Positions 53,983 through 62,353 of a stretch of DNA of 64,000 bases are shown here, piece by piece. This DNA comes from Calditrichota bacterium (lineage in GTDB: Bacteria > CLD3): contig QQUF01000022.1 of the NCBI GenBank assembly GCA_008501735.1, forward strand, positions 35,034-99,033. Direction: 5' to 3'. The notes beneath the pieces were generated by a model. It had not been told where the DNA came from. It worked only from the letters and a program-made list of their open reading frames with translations, and did not search any database. Numbering within the stretch: the stretch's first letter is position 1; each line of letters starts with the position of its first letter. A program made the translations under genes and the position numbers.

Positions 53983-54316
53983 AAAGTATTTTACCGAAAT
54001 CGAAAATTTCTTTTAGAAAAAAATCACCTTCTTTTAAACGTTTTTCAATTTGTTTTGGAGTTTTGACAAGAATGTCTAAAGGAAACGAATGTTCTAGAAA
54101 TAAAGCAATTTTAGAACTTAATTTTAAAGCAGATTCTTCTGTTTCAATAACAACTAATAAATCCACGTCGCTTTCTGCTGTTGGATTTCCGTTGGCGTAA
54201 GAACCAAACAAAATAATTTTTTCAGGCTCAAATCTTTCTGCGATTCGGATTGCCTGCATTTTTATTTCACTGAATTTCGCACAACGTTTGCCGATTATTG
54301 AAACTGTGTTTTTCAT
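53954..54316 (-). CDS. MNT-type minimal nucleotidyltransferase
   Basis: 120 residues of minimal nucleotidyltransferase fold: G-S-Y-A-N-G (38-43), then S-D-V-D-L-L-V (49-55), with Asp50, Asp52 and probably Asp81 as metal ligands. In characterised pairs, MNT antitoxins add AMP to the HEPN toxin and silence it. First gene of the MNT-HEPN-CARF run; only a weak ribosome site is seen. The 63 nt upstream contain the terminator of the preceding gene. Confidence 0.9.
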   Translation of the reverse strand: MKNTVSIIGKRCAKFSEIKMQAIRIAERFEPEKIILFGSYANGNPTAESDVDLLVVIETEESALKLSSKIALFLEHSFPLDILVKTPKQIEKRLKEGDFFLKEIFDFGKILYERTDKRVD

Positions 54317-54328
54317 AGCTTTAAAATT

Positions 54329-54356
54329 CTGAGAGTCTGTAAAATAAGACTCTCAG
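54329..54356 (-). terminator. Terminator after the PaaA-like gene
   Basis: Perfect 9-bp stem CTGAGAGTC/GACTCTCAG with a 10-nt loop, followed on the minus strand by AATTTTAAAG. It separates the PaaA-like gene from the MNT gene and helps isolate the defence-like cluster. Confidence 0.65.
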
Positions 54357-54379
54357 CTTATTTGGATTAAATTTATTTT

Positions 54380-55093
54380 TTACAATTCCCAAGGAATGTC
54401 GTCAGGAAATTCCATTCCGAGTGATTCGATTGGTGGAAGTTGTAAGCCTGCTTCACGAATTGCAGGAAAAACGTCAAGCATAAAATCTTTCATAACTTCA
54501 CCTGAGTCACGTTTTTTCAAACCAACACTAATTGCATACTCGTTTCCTTCGGTTTTTGGTCTTCCAAAAGAAAGTAAACCTTGTTTGAGCCATTTGTTGA
54601 ACATTCCTTGTGCTTCCGTCATATCATCTAATTCTTTGCAAAGTTCAACAGCATATTTTTGACCTAAGTCTTGGTGTCCGCGTTCTTCTTTTATTATTTT
54701 TTCAACAATTGTTTGGTAAGGTTCCCAAGAGCATTCTTCGTATTCTTGAAGTTGCCAAAATCCGCCTCTGTCATAGAGCCATTGAGCGATTGCAAGTTCC
54801 AACCAGCTTTCTGCGAAAGTCATTGGTTTTTGTGCAATTCTTGCGTGAACCCAAGGTTCAACCGATTCACCAACGTGTTTTTCATAAAGTTTTGCAACGT
54901 CAATGTAATGAGTTGTTTCTTCTTGAACGTGCCAAGCCATAAATTTTAAAAGTTTTCTATCCGGAACGAATTGGAGTCCGTAACCAAACATTTGTGCCGC
55001 AACAAGTTCTCTATAAGATTGGCTTCGCATCATTTGAATTACTGTGTTTGTGAATCTTTCATCTCTACTAGCGAGTGATTCCGATAATTTCAT
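54380..55093 (-). CDS. PaaA/PaaC-like di-iron protein
   Basis: 237 residues, all helical, resembling the phenylacetyl-CoA epoxidase subunit family. Two iron-ligand pairs are visible: Q-E-E-T-T-H-Y near residue 57 and K-E-E-R-G-H-Q-D near residue 137, with further acidic residues (Q-L-Q-E-Y-E-E) between them. The catalytic PaaA subunit is longer (about 310) and works with PaaB, C, D and E, none of which are here, so this is a stand-alone relative of unknown substrate. The 186 nt to the divergent kinase gene hold no gene. Confidence 0.75.
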   Translation of the reverse strand: MKLSESLASRDERFTNTVIQMMRSQSYRELVAAQMFGYGLQFVPDRKLLKFMAWHVQEETTHYIDVAKLYEKHVGESVEPWVHARIAQKPMTFAESWLELAIAQWLYDRGGFWQLQEYEECSWEPYQTIVEKIIKEERGHQDLGQKYAVELCKELDDMTEAQGMFNKWLKQGLLSFGRPKTEGNEYAISVGLKKRDSGEVMKDFMLDVFPAIREAGLQLPPIESLGMEFPDDIPWEL

Positions 55094-55279
55094 TTGTGTT
55101 AAACTCCTGTAATTTTGACTATTTAAATAAGAATTTTAAGGTAAAATACTTTTTAAATTTTAGCAACTATTTAACTGAAACACCTTACCTAATTGAACTT
55201 AAATTTTTCGCGTCTTTTAGTGTGTTTTAAAGGCAATCTTTGTAAATTGAAATTCAATAATTTTTATTTAGGAAATTGA

Positions 55280-56626
55280 TTGCAGAATTTAGAATCAAAT
55301 CTTGATTTGAGCTTTTTACTTGAAACCGAATTTTCTAATCCTGACCAAGTTTTGATGGTAAAAAAAGGTGAAGTTTTACTAAAGGAAAACCAAGTCAACG
55401 ACAAACTTTATTTCATTTTGGAAGGCTCAATTACATCTTTTGTTTACGATTCGGAAGGCAAAAAATACAAGTCTTTTTCGGCTCAGAAAAATATGTTTGT
55501 TGGAGTTTACAGCTTCTTTTCAGGCTCAAGTAAAAGCCTCACAGAAGTCGTTACAAACGAAGATTCAAAATTCGCTTTCATCACTTACAGTCAGTTCCAA
55601 AATTCAATAAAAAGTAGTAAGTATCTTTTGGGGAAATTCATTTCAGTGATTCTCAAAGAACTGATTTTCAGACATCGCCAACTCCAAAAAATTATAATTG
55701 AAAAAGAGCAGACTTTCCAAAAATTACTCGAAACTGAAAAAATGGCTTCTTTGGGTCAAATGGCTGCAGGAATTGCTCACGAACTCAACAACTCAATTGC
55801 AGTTTTAAAAAACAACAACGAATGGCTTAGCAAAATTATCGGTGAAATTCTTAAAGAAAACAATTCCGAGAATCATCATTTTTTTACCGAAGGTTTTGAA
55901 AAAGGACGAACTTTGACGAGTAGCGAAGCAAAATCAAAAGCTAAAGATTTTGCAAAGAAATATTCGATTTCAAAAGACTTAGCACGCAAATTTGTTGAAG
56001 CAGGTTTGACAGAAAATGACTTTGCAAAGATCAGAAACAACATCGAAAAAGAAGTTCTTGCAAAGCACAAAAATTGGGAAATCGGAACAGCCTTTTATGA
56101 CATTTCTGTTGCTTCAAAACAAGCGGCTCACGTTGTTCAGTCAGTCAAAACTTTGGGTGCGAAAAGTTCTTTTCGGGAAGCAAACCAAGACGTAAATGAA
56201 AGTATTCACAATGCTTTGGCACTTTTGCAAAGTAGCCTTAGAGAAATCAATTTGAAGCTTGAGTTAAAACCTCTGAATTCGATAATTGCAAACAAAGGCG
56301 AGTTGGTTCAGATTTGGACAAATTTGGTCAAAAATGCTTGTGAAAGTCTTAGAAACTCTGGAATCCAAAATCCAGAAATTATAATTTTTTCAGAACAGCA
56401 AAAGACTTCTATATCGGTAAAAATTCAAGACAACGGAAATGGAATTCCGAAAGAAATGTTGAATCAAATTTTTAGACCAAATGTTACTACTAAAATTGGC
56501 GGACTTTCTTTTGGTTTAGGTTTGGGGCTGACAATCGTTGAAAGATTAGTAAATTCTTACAACGGTAGAATTTCTGTTCAGAGTGTTAGAGGTGAAACAA
56601 TTTTTGAAATTAAACTTCCAAATTAG
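55280..56626 (+). CDS. Cyclic-nucleotide-domain sensor histidine kinase
   Basis: 448 residues, soluble. Residues about 20-125 form a CRP-like cNMP-binding domain (V-K-K-G-E-V-L-L-K-E, I-L-E-G-S). HisKA begins at about 150 with phospho-accepting His167 in I-A-H-E-L-N-N. An ~80-residue charged insert (about 190-270) interrupts the two-helix dimerisation hairpin. The ATPase domain has N-L-V-K-N-A-C-E, D-N-G-N-G-I-P and F-G-L-G-L-G-L. Starts at TTG after AGGA. A receiver gene follows after 9 nt and is its obvious partner. Confidence 0.9.
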   Translation: MQNLESNLDLSFLLETEFSNPDQVLMVKKGEVLLKENQVNDKLYFILEGSITSFVYDSEGKKYKSFSAQKNMFVGVYSFFSGSSKSLTEVVTNEDSKFAFITYSQFQNSIKSSKYLLGKFISVILKELIFRHRQLQKIIIEKEQTFQKLLETEKMASLGQMAAGIAHELNNSIAVLKNNNEWLSKIIGEILKENNSENHHFFTEGFEKGRTLTSSEAKSKAKDFAKKYSISKDLARKFVEAGLTENDFAKIRNNIEKEVLAKHKNWEIGTAFYDISVASKQAAHVVQSVKTLGAKSSFREANQDVNESIHNALALLQSSLREINLKLELKPLNSIIANKGELVQIWTNLVKNACESLRNSGIQNPEIIIFSEQQKTSISVKIQDNGNGIPKEMLNQIFRPNVTTKIGGLSFGLGLGLTIVERLVNSYNGRISVQSVRGETIFEIKLPN

Positions 56627-56635
56627 AGTGAAAAA

Positions 56636-57118
56636 ATGGAAAAGTTAAACATCATTTGTGTTGATGACCAAAGCGAAGTTCTTGCGACTTTACGCAAAAA
56701 CCTTGAGTTTTTTAGTGAATTTTTTGAGATAACTGACTGTGAATCTGCGGAAGAGGCTTGGGAAGAAATTGAAGAAATCGATTCGGAAGGTGATTTTTTG
56801 GCTCTGATAGTTTGTGACCACGTAATGCCGAGCAAAAACGGAGTTGAATTTTTGACTGAATTTTATGAAGACTCAAGATTTCCTTTTACAAAAAAAATGC
56901 TACTAACAGGTTTGGCAACTCACGAAGACACAATTTCGGCAATTAACAATGCCAAAATTGATTGTTACATCGAGAAGCCTTGGGAAAGTGCCGAATTGAT
57001 AAAAACAATTCAGACTTTAGTAACAGAATTTATTTTGGAAAAAGGTTTGGAATACCAAGAAATGCTTCCGATTCTTGACCAACAAGTCGTTTACAGAAAA
57101 CTGAGTGGTAATTCTTAA
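56636..57118 (+). CDS. Single-domain response regulator
   Basis: 160 residues: a complete receiver domain with Asp10/Asp11, phospho-acceptor Asp61 in V-C-D-H-V-M-P, Thr91 and Lys114 in I-E-K-P-W, then a ~35-residue helical tail without a DNA-binding or enzyme domain. It most likely relays a signal from the cNMP-domain kinase just upstream to another protein. The 3' end overlaps the convergent cutC remnant by 4 nt. Confidence 0.93.
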   Translation: MEKLNIICVDDQSEVLATLRKNLEFFSEFFEITDCESAEEAWEEIEEIDSEGDFLALIVCDHVMPSKNGVEFLTEFYEDSRFPFTKKMLLTGLATHEDTISAINNAKIDCYIEKPWESAELIKTIQTLVTEFILEKGLEYQEMLPILDQQVVYRKLSGNS

Positions 57119-57854
57119 GAGTTTTGTAAAATCTCAACCATCTTTTTTATTTTTTCAGAGTTCACAGAAATCATCTTGAATTCATCGTAATTTTTATTTC
57201 CACCCATTGTGAGATTTTCATTGATAAAATCCATCTTACTTGCTTCAAAAGATTTTGCCGAGCTATGAAATTCAGTAGCTTGAGTTCTCAAAATCAATTC
57301 TTCCAAATTCATTTCGTTCACACCACTTCCGGGCATAATTTTTATTTTCCCTTCTGTAATCTTCACCAATTTGGAAATTAATTCAATTCCTTCAAAAGCA
57401 GTATTCTTGCCTCCTGATGTCAGAACTCTTGTAACATTCAAATTTATCAATTCCTGTAAAGCCAACAACGGATTTTGCACATATCAAAAGCTCTGTGAAA
57501 AGTTACTTCCATTGGTTTTGCCAAGCCAACAACCTCTTCTGTTCTTCTAAAGTCAATTTCTCCGTTTGACTTTAGAAAGCCAGTTACAACACCGTTTGCA
57601 CCGAGTTTCTTGGCTTGAAGAATATCTCGTTTGATAATCTGATACTCAATTTCTGAGTAAAGAAAATCTCCGCCTCTTGGTCTGATTATCACATTTACAG
57701 GGATTTTTAGATTTTTTACAGTGAATTCGATTGTGGAGTAAGAAGGTGTTGTTCCTCCTTCCAAAAAATTGTCGCACAATTCTATTCGATTTGCACCACT
57801 TTTTTCGGCAATCAGTGCAGATTCAGCGGAATAACAACAAACTTCTAATTTCAT
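57115..57854 (-). pseudogene. cutC: cutC, split by a one-base frameshift
   Basis: The N-terminal part (57854 down to about 57477) reads as CutC: M-K-L-E-V-C-C-Y-S, R-I-E-L-C-D-N, R-P-R-G-G-D-F and F-H-R-A-F-D-M-C-K. The C-terminal part continues in another frame: P-L-L-A-L-Q-E-L, V-L-T-S-G-G and M-P-G-S-G-V. The break lies at an A-run (minus strand) at 57473-57476: five A would restore one continuous family-like reading of about 246 codons, four are present. Either a real loss of this copper-homeostasis-family protein or a homopolymer sequencing error; both halves are otherwise intact. Confidence 0.9.
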
Positions 57855-57865
57855 TTTGTTAGAAA

Positions 57866-59086
57866 CTATTCGTAGCGAAGTGCATCAATCGGATTCAAGT
57901 TTGAAGCTTTTAATGCTGGATAAAATCCAGCTAAAATTCCTGCTGTTGCACAAAATGCTACAGAAATAGTAATCCATAAAGTCGGAATTGTGGCTTCAAA
58001 TTCCAAAAAGTGCGTAATAATTGTACCAATCCCAACTCCTGATAAAATTCCAATTACACCACCAATCAAAGTTATAAAAATTGACTCTAAAAGAAATTGA
58101 GTTAGGATTGTTTTTTTCTTTGCACCAAGGGCTTTTCGGATTCCGATTTCACGGGTTCTTTCTGTTACTGAAACAAGCATAATGTTCATCACACCAATTC
58201 CACCTACAAGAAGCGAAATACTACAAATTGCAATCGCCGCCAAAGCAACCGCATTTGCAACTTCATTGAAAGTATCGGCAAATTGACCGCTTGTTCTTAA
58301 ACCAAAATTATCTTCCTCCAAAGGTCTTTGACTTCTTTCTGTCCTTGTGATAAACCTAACTTGGTCTTGAGCTTCTTCTAAAAGTTCAAGGCTTTTTGCC
58401 TGAACTGTAATGTTGTAAGTCGTATTTCGACCATAAAGTTTTTCCCAAACTGTAACAGGAATGACAACACGATTTCCACCATCGCTTCCAAACATTTCTC
58501 CCTGTTTTTCAAGAATTCCAATTACTTCAAAATTATAACCTTTGATTTTTACTGTTCTGCCAATCGGCTGCATATTCGGAAAAAGAAATTCTGCAAGGTC
58601 AGGACCCAAAACAGTTACAAAATTTTTCGCATAAATATCTGCGTAAGTAAAAAACCTACCGTATTCAACAAACTCTGTATTATTCGGACTGTATTCAGGA
58701 ACTCCACCAGCAATCGAAATCCCTGGATTACTTGTTGCATAATCAGACTTTACGGTTTGCCCAAATTGCCAAGTTTCTTCGCCAACCAAACCACAAGCAG
58801 TACAACGGTCACGAATTGCTTGAGCTATTTCTTTTTTAATTTTTGGATTATTTAAACGTCTTCCACGATTATTAAAACCGAAAGTTTGCGGATAACGCTG
58901 AATTTGAAAAACATCTGAACCAAGAATTGACGAACCTTCAATCACACTTGTCCTAAATCCTTCAAGAACGGTCATTGCAATAATTACAATGCAAATTCCC
59001 ATAACAATTGAAATAGTAGTCAAACTTGAACGAAGTTTGTTTGAGAAAAGCGAAGCTACTGCAACTTTCATTGTTTCAAAAAACAT
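57866..59086 (-). CDS. ABC transporter permease, MacB/FtsX type (second permease)
   Basis: 406 residues. One membrane helix near the N-terminus, a large periplasmic MacB_PCD domain (about 45-270), then three helices of the FtsX type with the coupling segment T-E-R-T-R-E-I-G-I-R-K-A-L-G-A near residue 312. No ATPase is attached. Last gene of the TolC-adaptor-ATPase-permease-permease run; it is similar in layout to the permease before it, so the two probably form a heterodimer. 15 nt separate them. Confidence 0.9.
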   Translation of the reverse strand: MFFETMKVAVASLFSNKLRSSLTTISIVMGICIVIIAMTVLEGFRTSVIEGSSILGSDVFQIQRYPQTFGFNNRGRRLNNPKIKKEIAQAIRDRCTACGLVGEETWQFGQTVKSDYATSNPGISIAGGVPEYSPNNTEFVEYGRFFTYADIYAKNFVTVLGPDLAEFLFPNMQPIGRTVKIKGYNFEVIGILEKQGEMFGSDGGNRVVIPVTVWEKLYGRNTTYNITVQAKSLELLEEAQDQVRFITRTERSQRPLEEDNFGLRTSGQFADTFNEVANAVALAAIAICSISLLVGGIGVMNIMLVSVTERTREIGIRKALGAKKKTILTQFLLESIFITLIGGVIGILSGVGIGTIITHFLEFEATIPTLWITISVAFCATAGILAGFYPALKASNLNPIDALRYE

Positions 59087-59101
59087 AAAATTACCTAAAA
59101 A

Positions 59102-60370
59102 TTATTCTGACCTTAAGGCTTCGATTGGTGTTAATTTCGAGGCTTTAAGAGCAGGAAAGTAACCTGCTAAAAGCCCAATTAAAGCACTAAATCCAAGTGC
59201 AATTACCAAAGTAAATCCGTCGTAAACAATCGTTACATCTTTAATTTCTTCGATTTGCATATGATTTGCAACTGCTTCTGCTCCATAAATTATTCCTGAG
59301 CCGATAAAGAAACCAATTACTCCACCAATCAAACTCACAAAAACTGCCTCCGTCAGAAACTGGCTAAGAATCACTCTTCGTTTTGCACCAAGTGCTTTTC
59401 GGATTCCGATTTCTTTTGTCCTTTCAGTTACAGAGACAAGCATAATATTTGCAATTCCAATTCCGCCGACAACAAGTGAAACAAGTCCAATTAGCGTTAC
59501 AACTAAAGAAAGTGTTCCAACTGTTTTATTAAAAAAATCAGTAAGCTGAGTTTGTTCGTTTATTGCAAAATCGTTTTCTTCAAGTGGTCGCAGTGAGCGA
59601 GTTCTTCGCATCAGCCCTTCAATTTCATACTTTGCATCTTCGAATGATTCTGTGTCATAAGCTTGAAATTGTAAAGTTAAAGTATTTCGAAATCTTCCGC
59701 CTCTTCCACCTCTGTAGCCATTTCGCAGAAAAGTTGAAATTGGAATAATGACAACATTGTCAGCATCTTCTCCAAAAACACTTCCTCTTTCCTCTAAGAC
59801 TCCAATAACTTTAAAGTTATAATTCCCAATTTTTATTCTTTTGCCCAAAGGCTCTTCTTCACCAAAGAATTCTTTTACAACTCCTGTTCCGATAACGCAG
59901 TTGAACCTCGCTCTTTCGACATCAATGTGATTTAAAAATCTTCCGTATTCAGGATAAGAAGAGTTTATATACATATCATTTACATCAGTTCCAGAAAGCT
60001 GAACTCGTGAAATAGCTTTTCCACCATATTTTATAGTTTGGTTTCCATCAATACTTCCTGAAATGTACTTCACTTCTTTGGCTTGTTTCTTTATGAACTC
60101 AAAATGTTCCATTGTAACTGCTGGTCTATTTCTAAACTTGAAAAAATCACCGTGAATTATCCAAGGCATTTTTTCAACGTAAAAATTATTTGCCCCGATG
60201 AAAGAAAAAGACCTTTCTACATAGCCATTAAGCGTTCTAATCGCTGTAAAAATTACGATGATTCCCATAACTCCAAGGACAATTCCGAGAGTTGTAAGAA
60301 CCGACCTAAGTTTGTTTGCTTTGAGTGCATTTACTGCACTTCGGAAATTTTCGACCAAGCTAAAAAACAT
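59102..60370 (-). CDS. ABC transporter permease, MacB/FtsX type (first permease)
   Basis: 422 residues with the same plan: helix near residue 30, MacB_PCD periplasmic domain with a Gly/Arg-rich stretch (G-Y-R-G-G-R-G-G-R-F near residue 220), and FtsX helices with T-E-R-T-K-E-I-G-I-R-K-A-L-G-A near residue 318. It ends in A-L-R-S-E like its partner's A-L-R-Y-E. Works with the ATPase and adaptor encoded upstream. An AT-rich repeat (60392-60406) lies just before the ATG, in a 64-nt gap within the operon. Confidence 0.9.
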   Translation of the reverse strand: MFFSLVENFRSAVNALKANKLRSVLTTLGIVLGVMGIIVIFTAIRTLNGYVERSFSFIGANNFYVEKMPWIIHGDFFKFRNRPAVTMEHFEFIKKQAKEVKYISGSIDGNQTIKYGGKAISRVQLSGTDVNDMYINSSYPEYGRFLNHIDVERARFNCVIGTGVVKEFFGEEEPLGKRIKIGNYNFKVIGVLEERGSVFGEDADNVVIIPISTFLRNGYRGGRGGRFRNTLTLQFQAYDTESFEDAKYEIEGLMRRTRSLRPLEENDFAINEQTQLTDFFNKTVGTLSLVVTLIGLVSLVVGGIGIANIMLVSVTERTKEIGIRKALGAKRRVILSQFLTEAVFVSLIGGVIGFFIGSGIIYGAEAVANHMQIEEIKDVTIVYDGFTLVIALGFSALIGLLAGYFPALKASKLTPIEALRSE

Positions 60371-60391
60371 TTTAAATACTAATGTTTAATG

Positions 60392-60406
60392 AATAATGAC
60401 TAATAA
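60392..60406. repeat. AT-rich repeat AATAATGACTAATAA, copy 2
   Basis: Identical to 25792-25806. It occupies the gap between the ATPase and the first permease of the export operon, upstream of the permease start on the minus strand. Confidence 0.6.
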
Positions 60407-60434
60407 ATTTCGATTTGTGAAATTAACTTTTTTC

Positions 60435-61124
60435 TTAATTTCTTAGAATCTCGTCTCTTTCAATAACTCCGTCACGAAGTCTCACAACTCTTTTTGTGAT
60501 TCGTGCAACTTCTTCTTCGTGAGTAACAACAACGATTGTATTTCCGTCAGAGTTTAATTCTTCAAAAAGTTGTAAAATTTCTTCTGTTGTTTTGGAATCA
60601 AGATTTCCTGTTGGTTCATCTGCGAGAATCAAAGAAGGCTTTGTAATCAAAGCTCTTGCAACTGCAACTCTTTGCCTTTGTCCACCTGAAAGTTCGTTCG
60701 GTTTGTGGTCCATTCTATCTGCAAGTCCGACTTTTTCCAAAACTTCTTCGGCTCTACGTCTTCGTTCTTTAACAGAAACTCCAGAGTAAATTAAAGGAAG
60801 CTCAACATTATGCAAAGCATCAGCTCTCGGCAAAAGATTAAAAGTTTGAAAGACAAAACCGATTCTTCTGTTACGAATTTCAGCAAGTTCATTGTCAGTC
60901 ATTTTTGCAACTTCTTGGTTTGCTAAAACATAACTTCCACCAGTCGGAACATCAAGACAACCGATAATATTCATCAAAGTTGATTTCCCCGAACCAGAAG
61001 GTCCCATAATTGCAGTGTATTCATTTTCGCAAATCAAAAGGTCAATACCATTCAAAGCCTTAACAACAATGTCACTAATTTTATAATGTTTTTCTAAACC
61101 TTTGATGTCAATCAACTTTTCCAT
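60435..61124 (-). CDS. ABC transporter ATP-binding protein, MacB/LolD type
   Basis: 229 residues. Walker [11 protein letters not shown]-loop [10 protein letters not shown], signature L-S-G-G-Q-R-Q-R and Walker [13 protein letters not shown] all match the macrolide/lipoprotein exporter (type VII ABC) subgroup. The ATG at 61124 has AGGA about 9 nt upstream, inside the end of the adaptor gene; an earlier frame start at 61169 would overlap the adaptor. It powers the two permeases encoded next. Confidence 0.95.
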   Translation of the reverse strand: MEKLIDIKGLEKHYKISDIVVKALNGIDLLICENEYTAIMGPSGSGKSTLMNIIGCLDVPTGGSYVLANQEVAKMTDNELAEIRNRRIGFVFQTFNLLPRADALHNVELPLIYSGVSVKERRRRAEEVLEKVGLADRMDHKPNELSGGQRQRVAVARALITKPSLILADEPTGNLDSKTTEEILQLFEELNSDGNTIVVVTHEEEVARITKRVVRLRDGVIERDEILRN

Positions 61125-61125
61125 T

Positions 61126-62343
61126 TTAATGTCCTGCCTCGCCGAATTGTCCTTTTCCTCCGAACTCACCTTTTGAATTATTTACTTTAACTTTTATACT
61201 GTCTTTGAGGACTTGAGAAAGAATTTTATAACTTCCAGTAACAATTTCGTCGCCGTTTGCAACACCTTGAGTGATTTCAATAAACTCGTCGTCGTTGATT
61301 CCTGTTTTCACATCAACTTGATTTACCATTTCCCCATTCACGACAAAAAGAACTTCTTTTGGGTCACCACCTTCATCGCTTGAACGAACTGCGACTGCAC
61401 GAATTGGAACTGAAATAATATTTTCTTTTACTTTTGTAATTATTTCAACAGAAGCAGACATTCCAGGTCTTAGACCTTCAATTTTGTCATTAACCGAAAT
61501 CTCGACTTCAAAATTTGTAATTTCATCTTGAGTTCCAGCCCCAGAAACAATTCCTGTGTTTGCTATGTGTGTGATTGTTCCAGCAAAAATCTCTTTCGGG
61601 AAAGCATCTATTTCGATTTCAACTTTTTGATTAACTGAAACCTGAGTAATGTCATTTTCGTCGACCTGAACCTCGACTTGCATTTTTTCAAGGTCAGCAA
61701 TTGTCATAATTATATCGCCTTGAAGGTCAGAACCAATGACTCTTTCACCTTCCTCCTTATTAAGCTGCGAAACAATTCCTGTCATCGGAGCATAAATTGT
61801 ACTTTTTATGAGGTCATCTTTTGCTTCGGAAAGAAGTGCTTCACCTTGTTTAACTTGGTCAAGACTTGAAGCGAACTGTGCTTTATTTACTTCATAATTT
61901 GCTTTTGCTCCATCAAGTTCTGCCTGTGAAACTAAGTTCTTTTCAGAAAGCTTTTGTGTTCTTTCGTAGTCAAGTTTTGATTTGTTTAGGTTTGCTTTCG
62001 AAAGTTCAGATTGAGATTTTGCAGAGCTAACTGAAGCCTCTCTTTGACTAACGATTGCTTGAAGTTTTTCTCTATCAATTTGTAGAAGAAATTGCCCTTT
62101 AGTAACACTTTCACCTTCTCCAACGGCAAGTTCAACAATCACTCCACTGACGTTTGAACTCACGTCAATCGAAACGACAGGTTGAATTTTTCCTGTTGCA
62201 GGAACCTTTTGAATTATTTGTCTTTGGCTTACTTTATCCGTTTTCACTTCAACATTTCCGTCGTCTTTGTTACAAGCCAAAAGTCCAAAAAGACAAATGA
62301 AAAGTAAAGGCAATCTGATTTTTTTCACTTTGTAGTTCTCCAC
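61126..62343 (-). CDS. MacA-like periplasmic adaptor lipoprotein
   Basis: 405 residues. A lipobox (F-G-L-L-A-C-N, Cys near residue 24) anchors it in the membrane. The chain then follows the membrane-fusion-protein plan: barrel-sandwich half (I-D-V-S-S-N-V-S-G near residue 60), long coiled-coil hairpin (about 95-180), second half (I-Y-A-P-M-T-G-I-V near residue 184), beta-barrel and membrane-proximal domains. The tail is Gly-rich. It bridges the ABC permeases to the TolC-like channel encoded 10 nt upstream. Confidence 0.93.
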   Translation of the reverse strand: MENYKVKKIRLPLLFICLFGLLACNKDDGNVEVKTDKVSQRQIIQKVPATGKIQPVVSIDVSSNVSGVIVELAVGEGESVTKGQFLLQIDREKLQAIVSQREASVSSAKSQSELSKANLNKSKLDYERTQKLSEKNLVSQAELDGAKANYEVNKAQFASSLDQVKQGEALLSEAKDDLIKSTIYAPMTGIVSQLNKEEGERVIGSDLQGDIIMTIADLEKMQVEVQVDENDITQVSVNQKVEIEIDAFPKEIFAGTITHIANTGIVSGAGTQDEITNFEVEISVNDKIEGLRPGMSASVEIITKVKENIISVPIRAVAVRSSDEGGDPKEVLFVVNGEMVNQVDVKTGINDDEFIEITQGVANGDEIVTGSYKILSQVLKDSIKVKVNNSKGEFGGKGQFGEAGH

Positions 62344-62353
62344 AAATTTATGC

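Noticed and set aside
49140..54316. CRISPR array or cas genes, sought because of the CARF-like domain
   Set aside because: No regularly spaced direct repeats and no Cas proteins are present anywhere in the window; the CARF ligand would have to come from elsewhere.
57447..57854. Treating the two cutC halves as two separate genes
   Set aside because: Together they make one family-length CutC with a single missing base at a homopolymer; the C-terminal half has no start of its own except inside the overlap.
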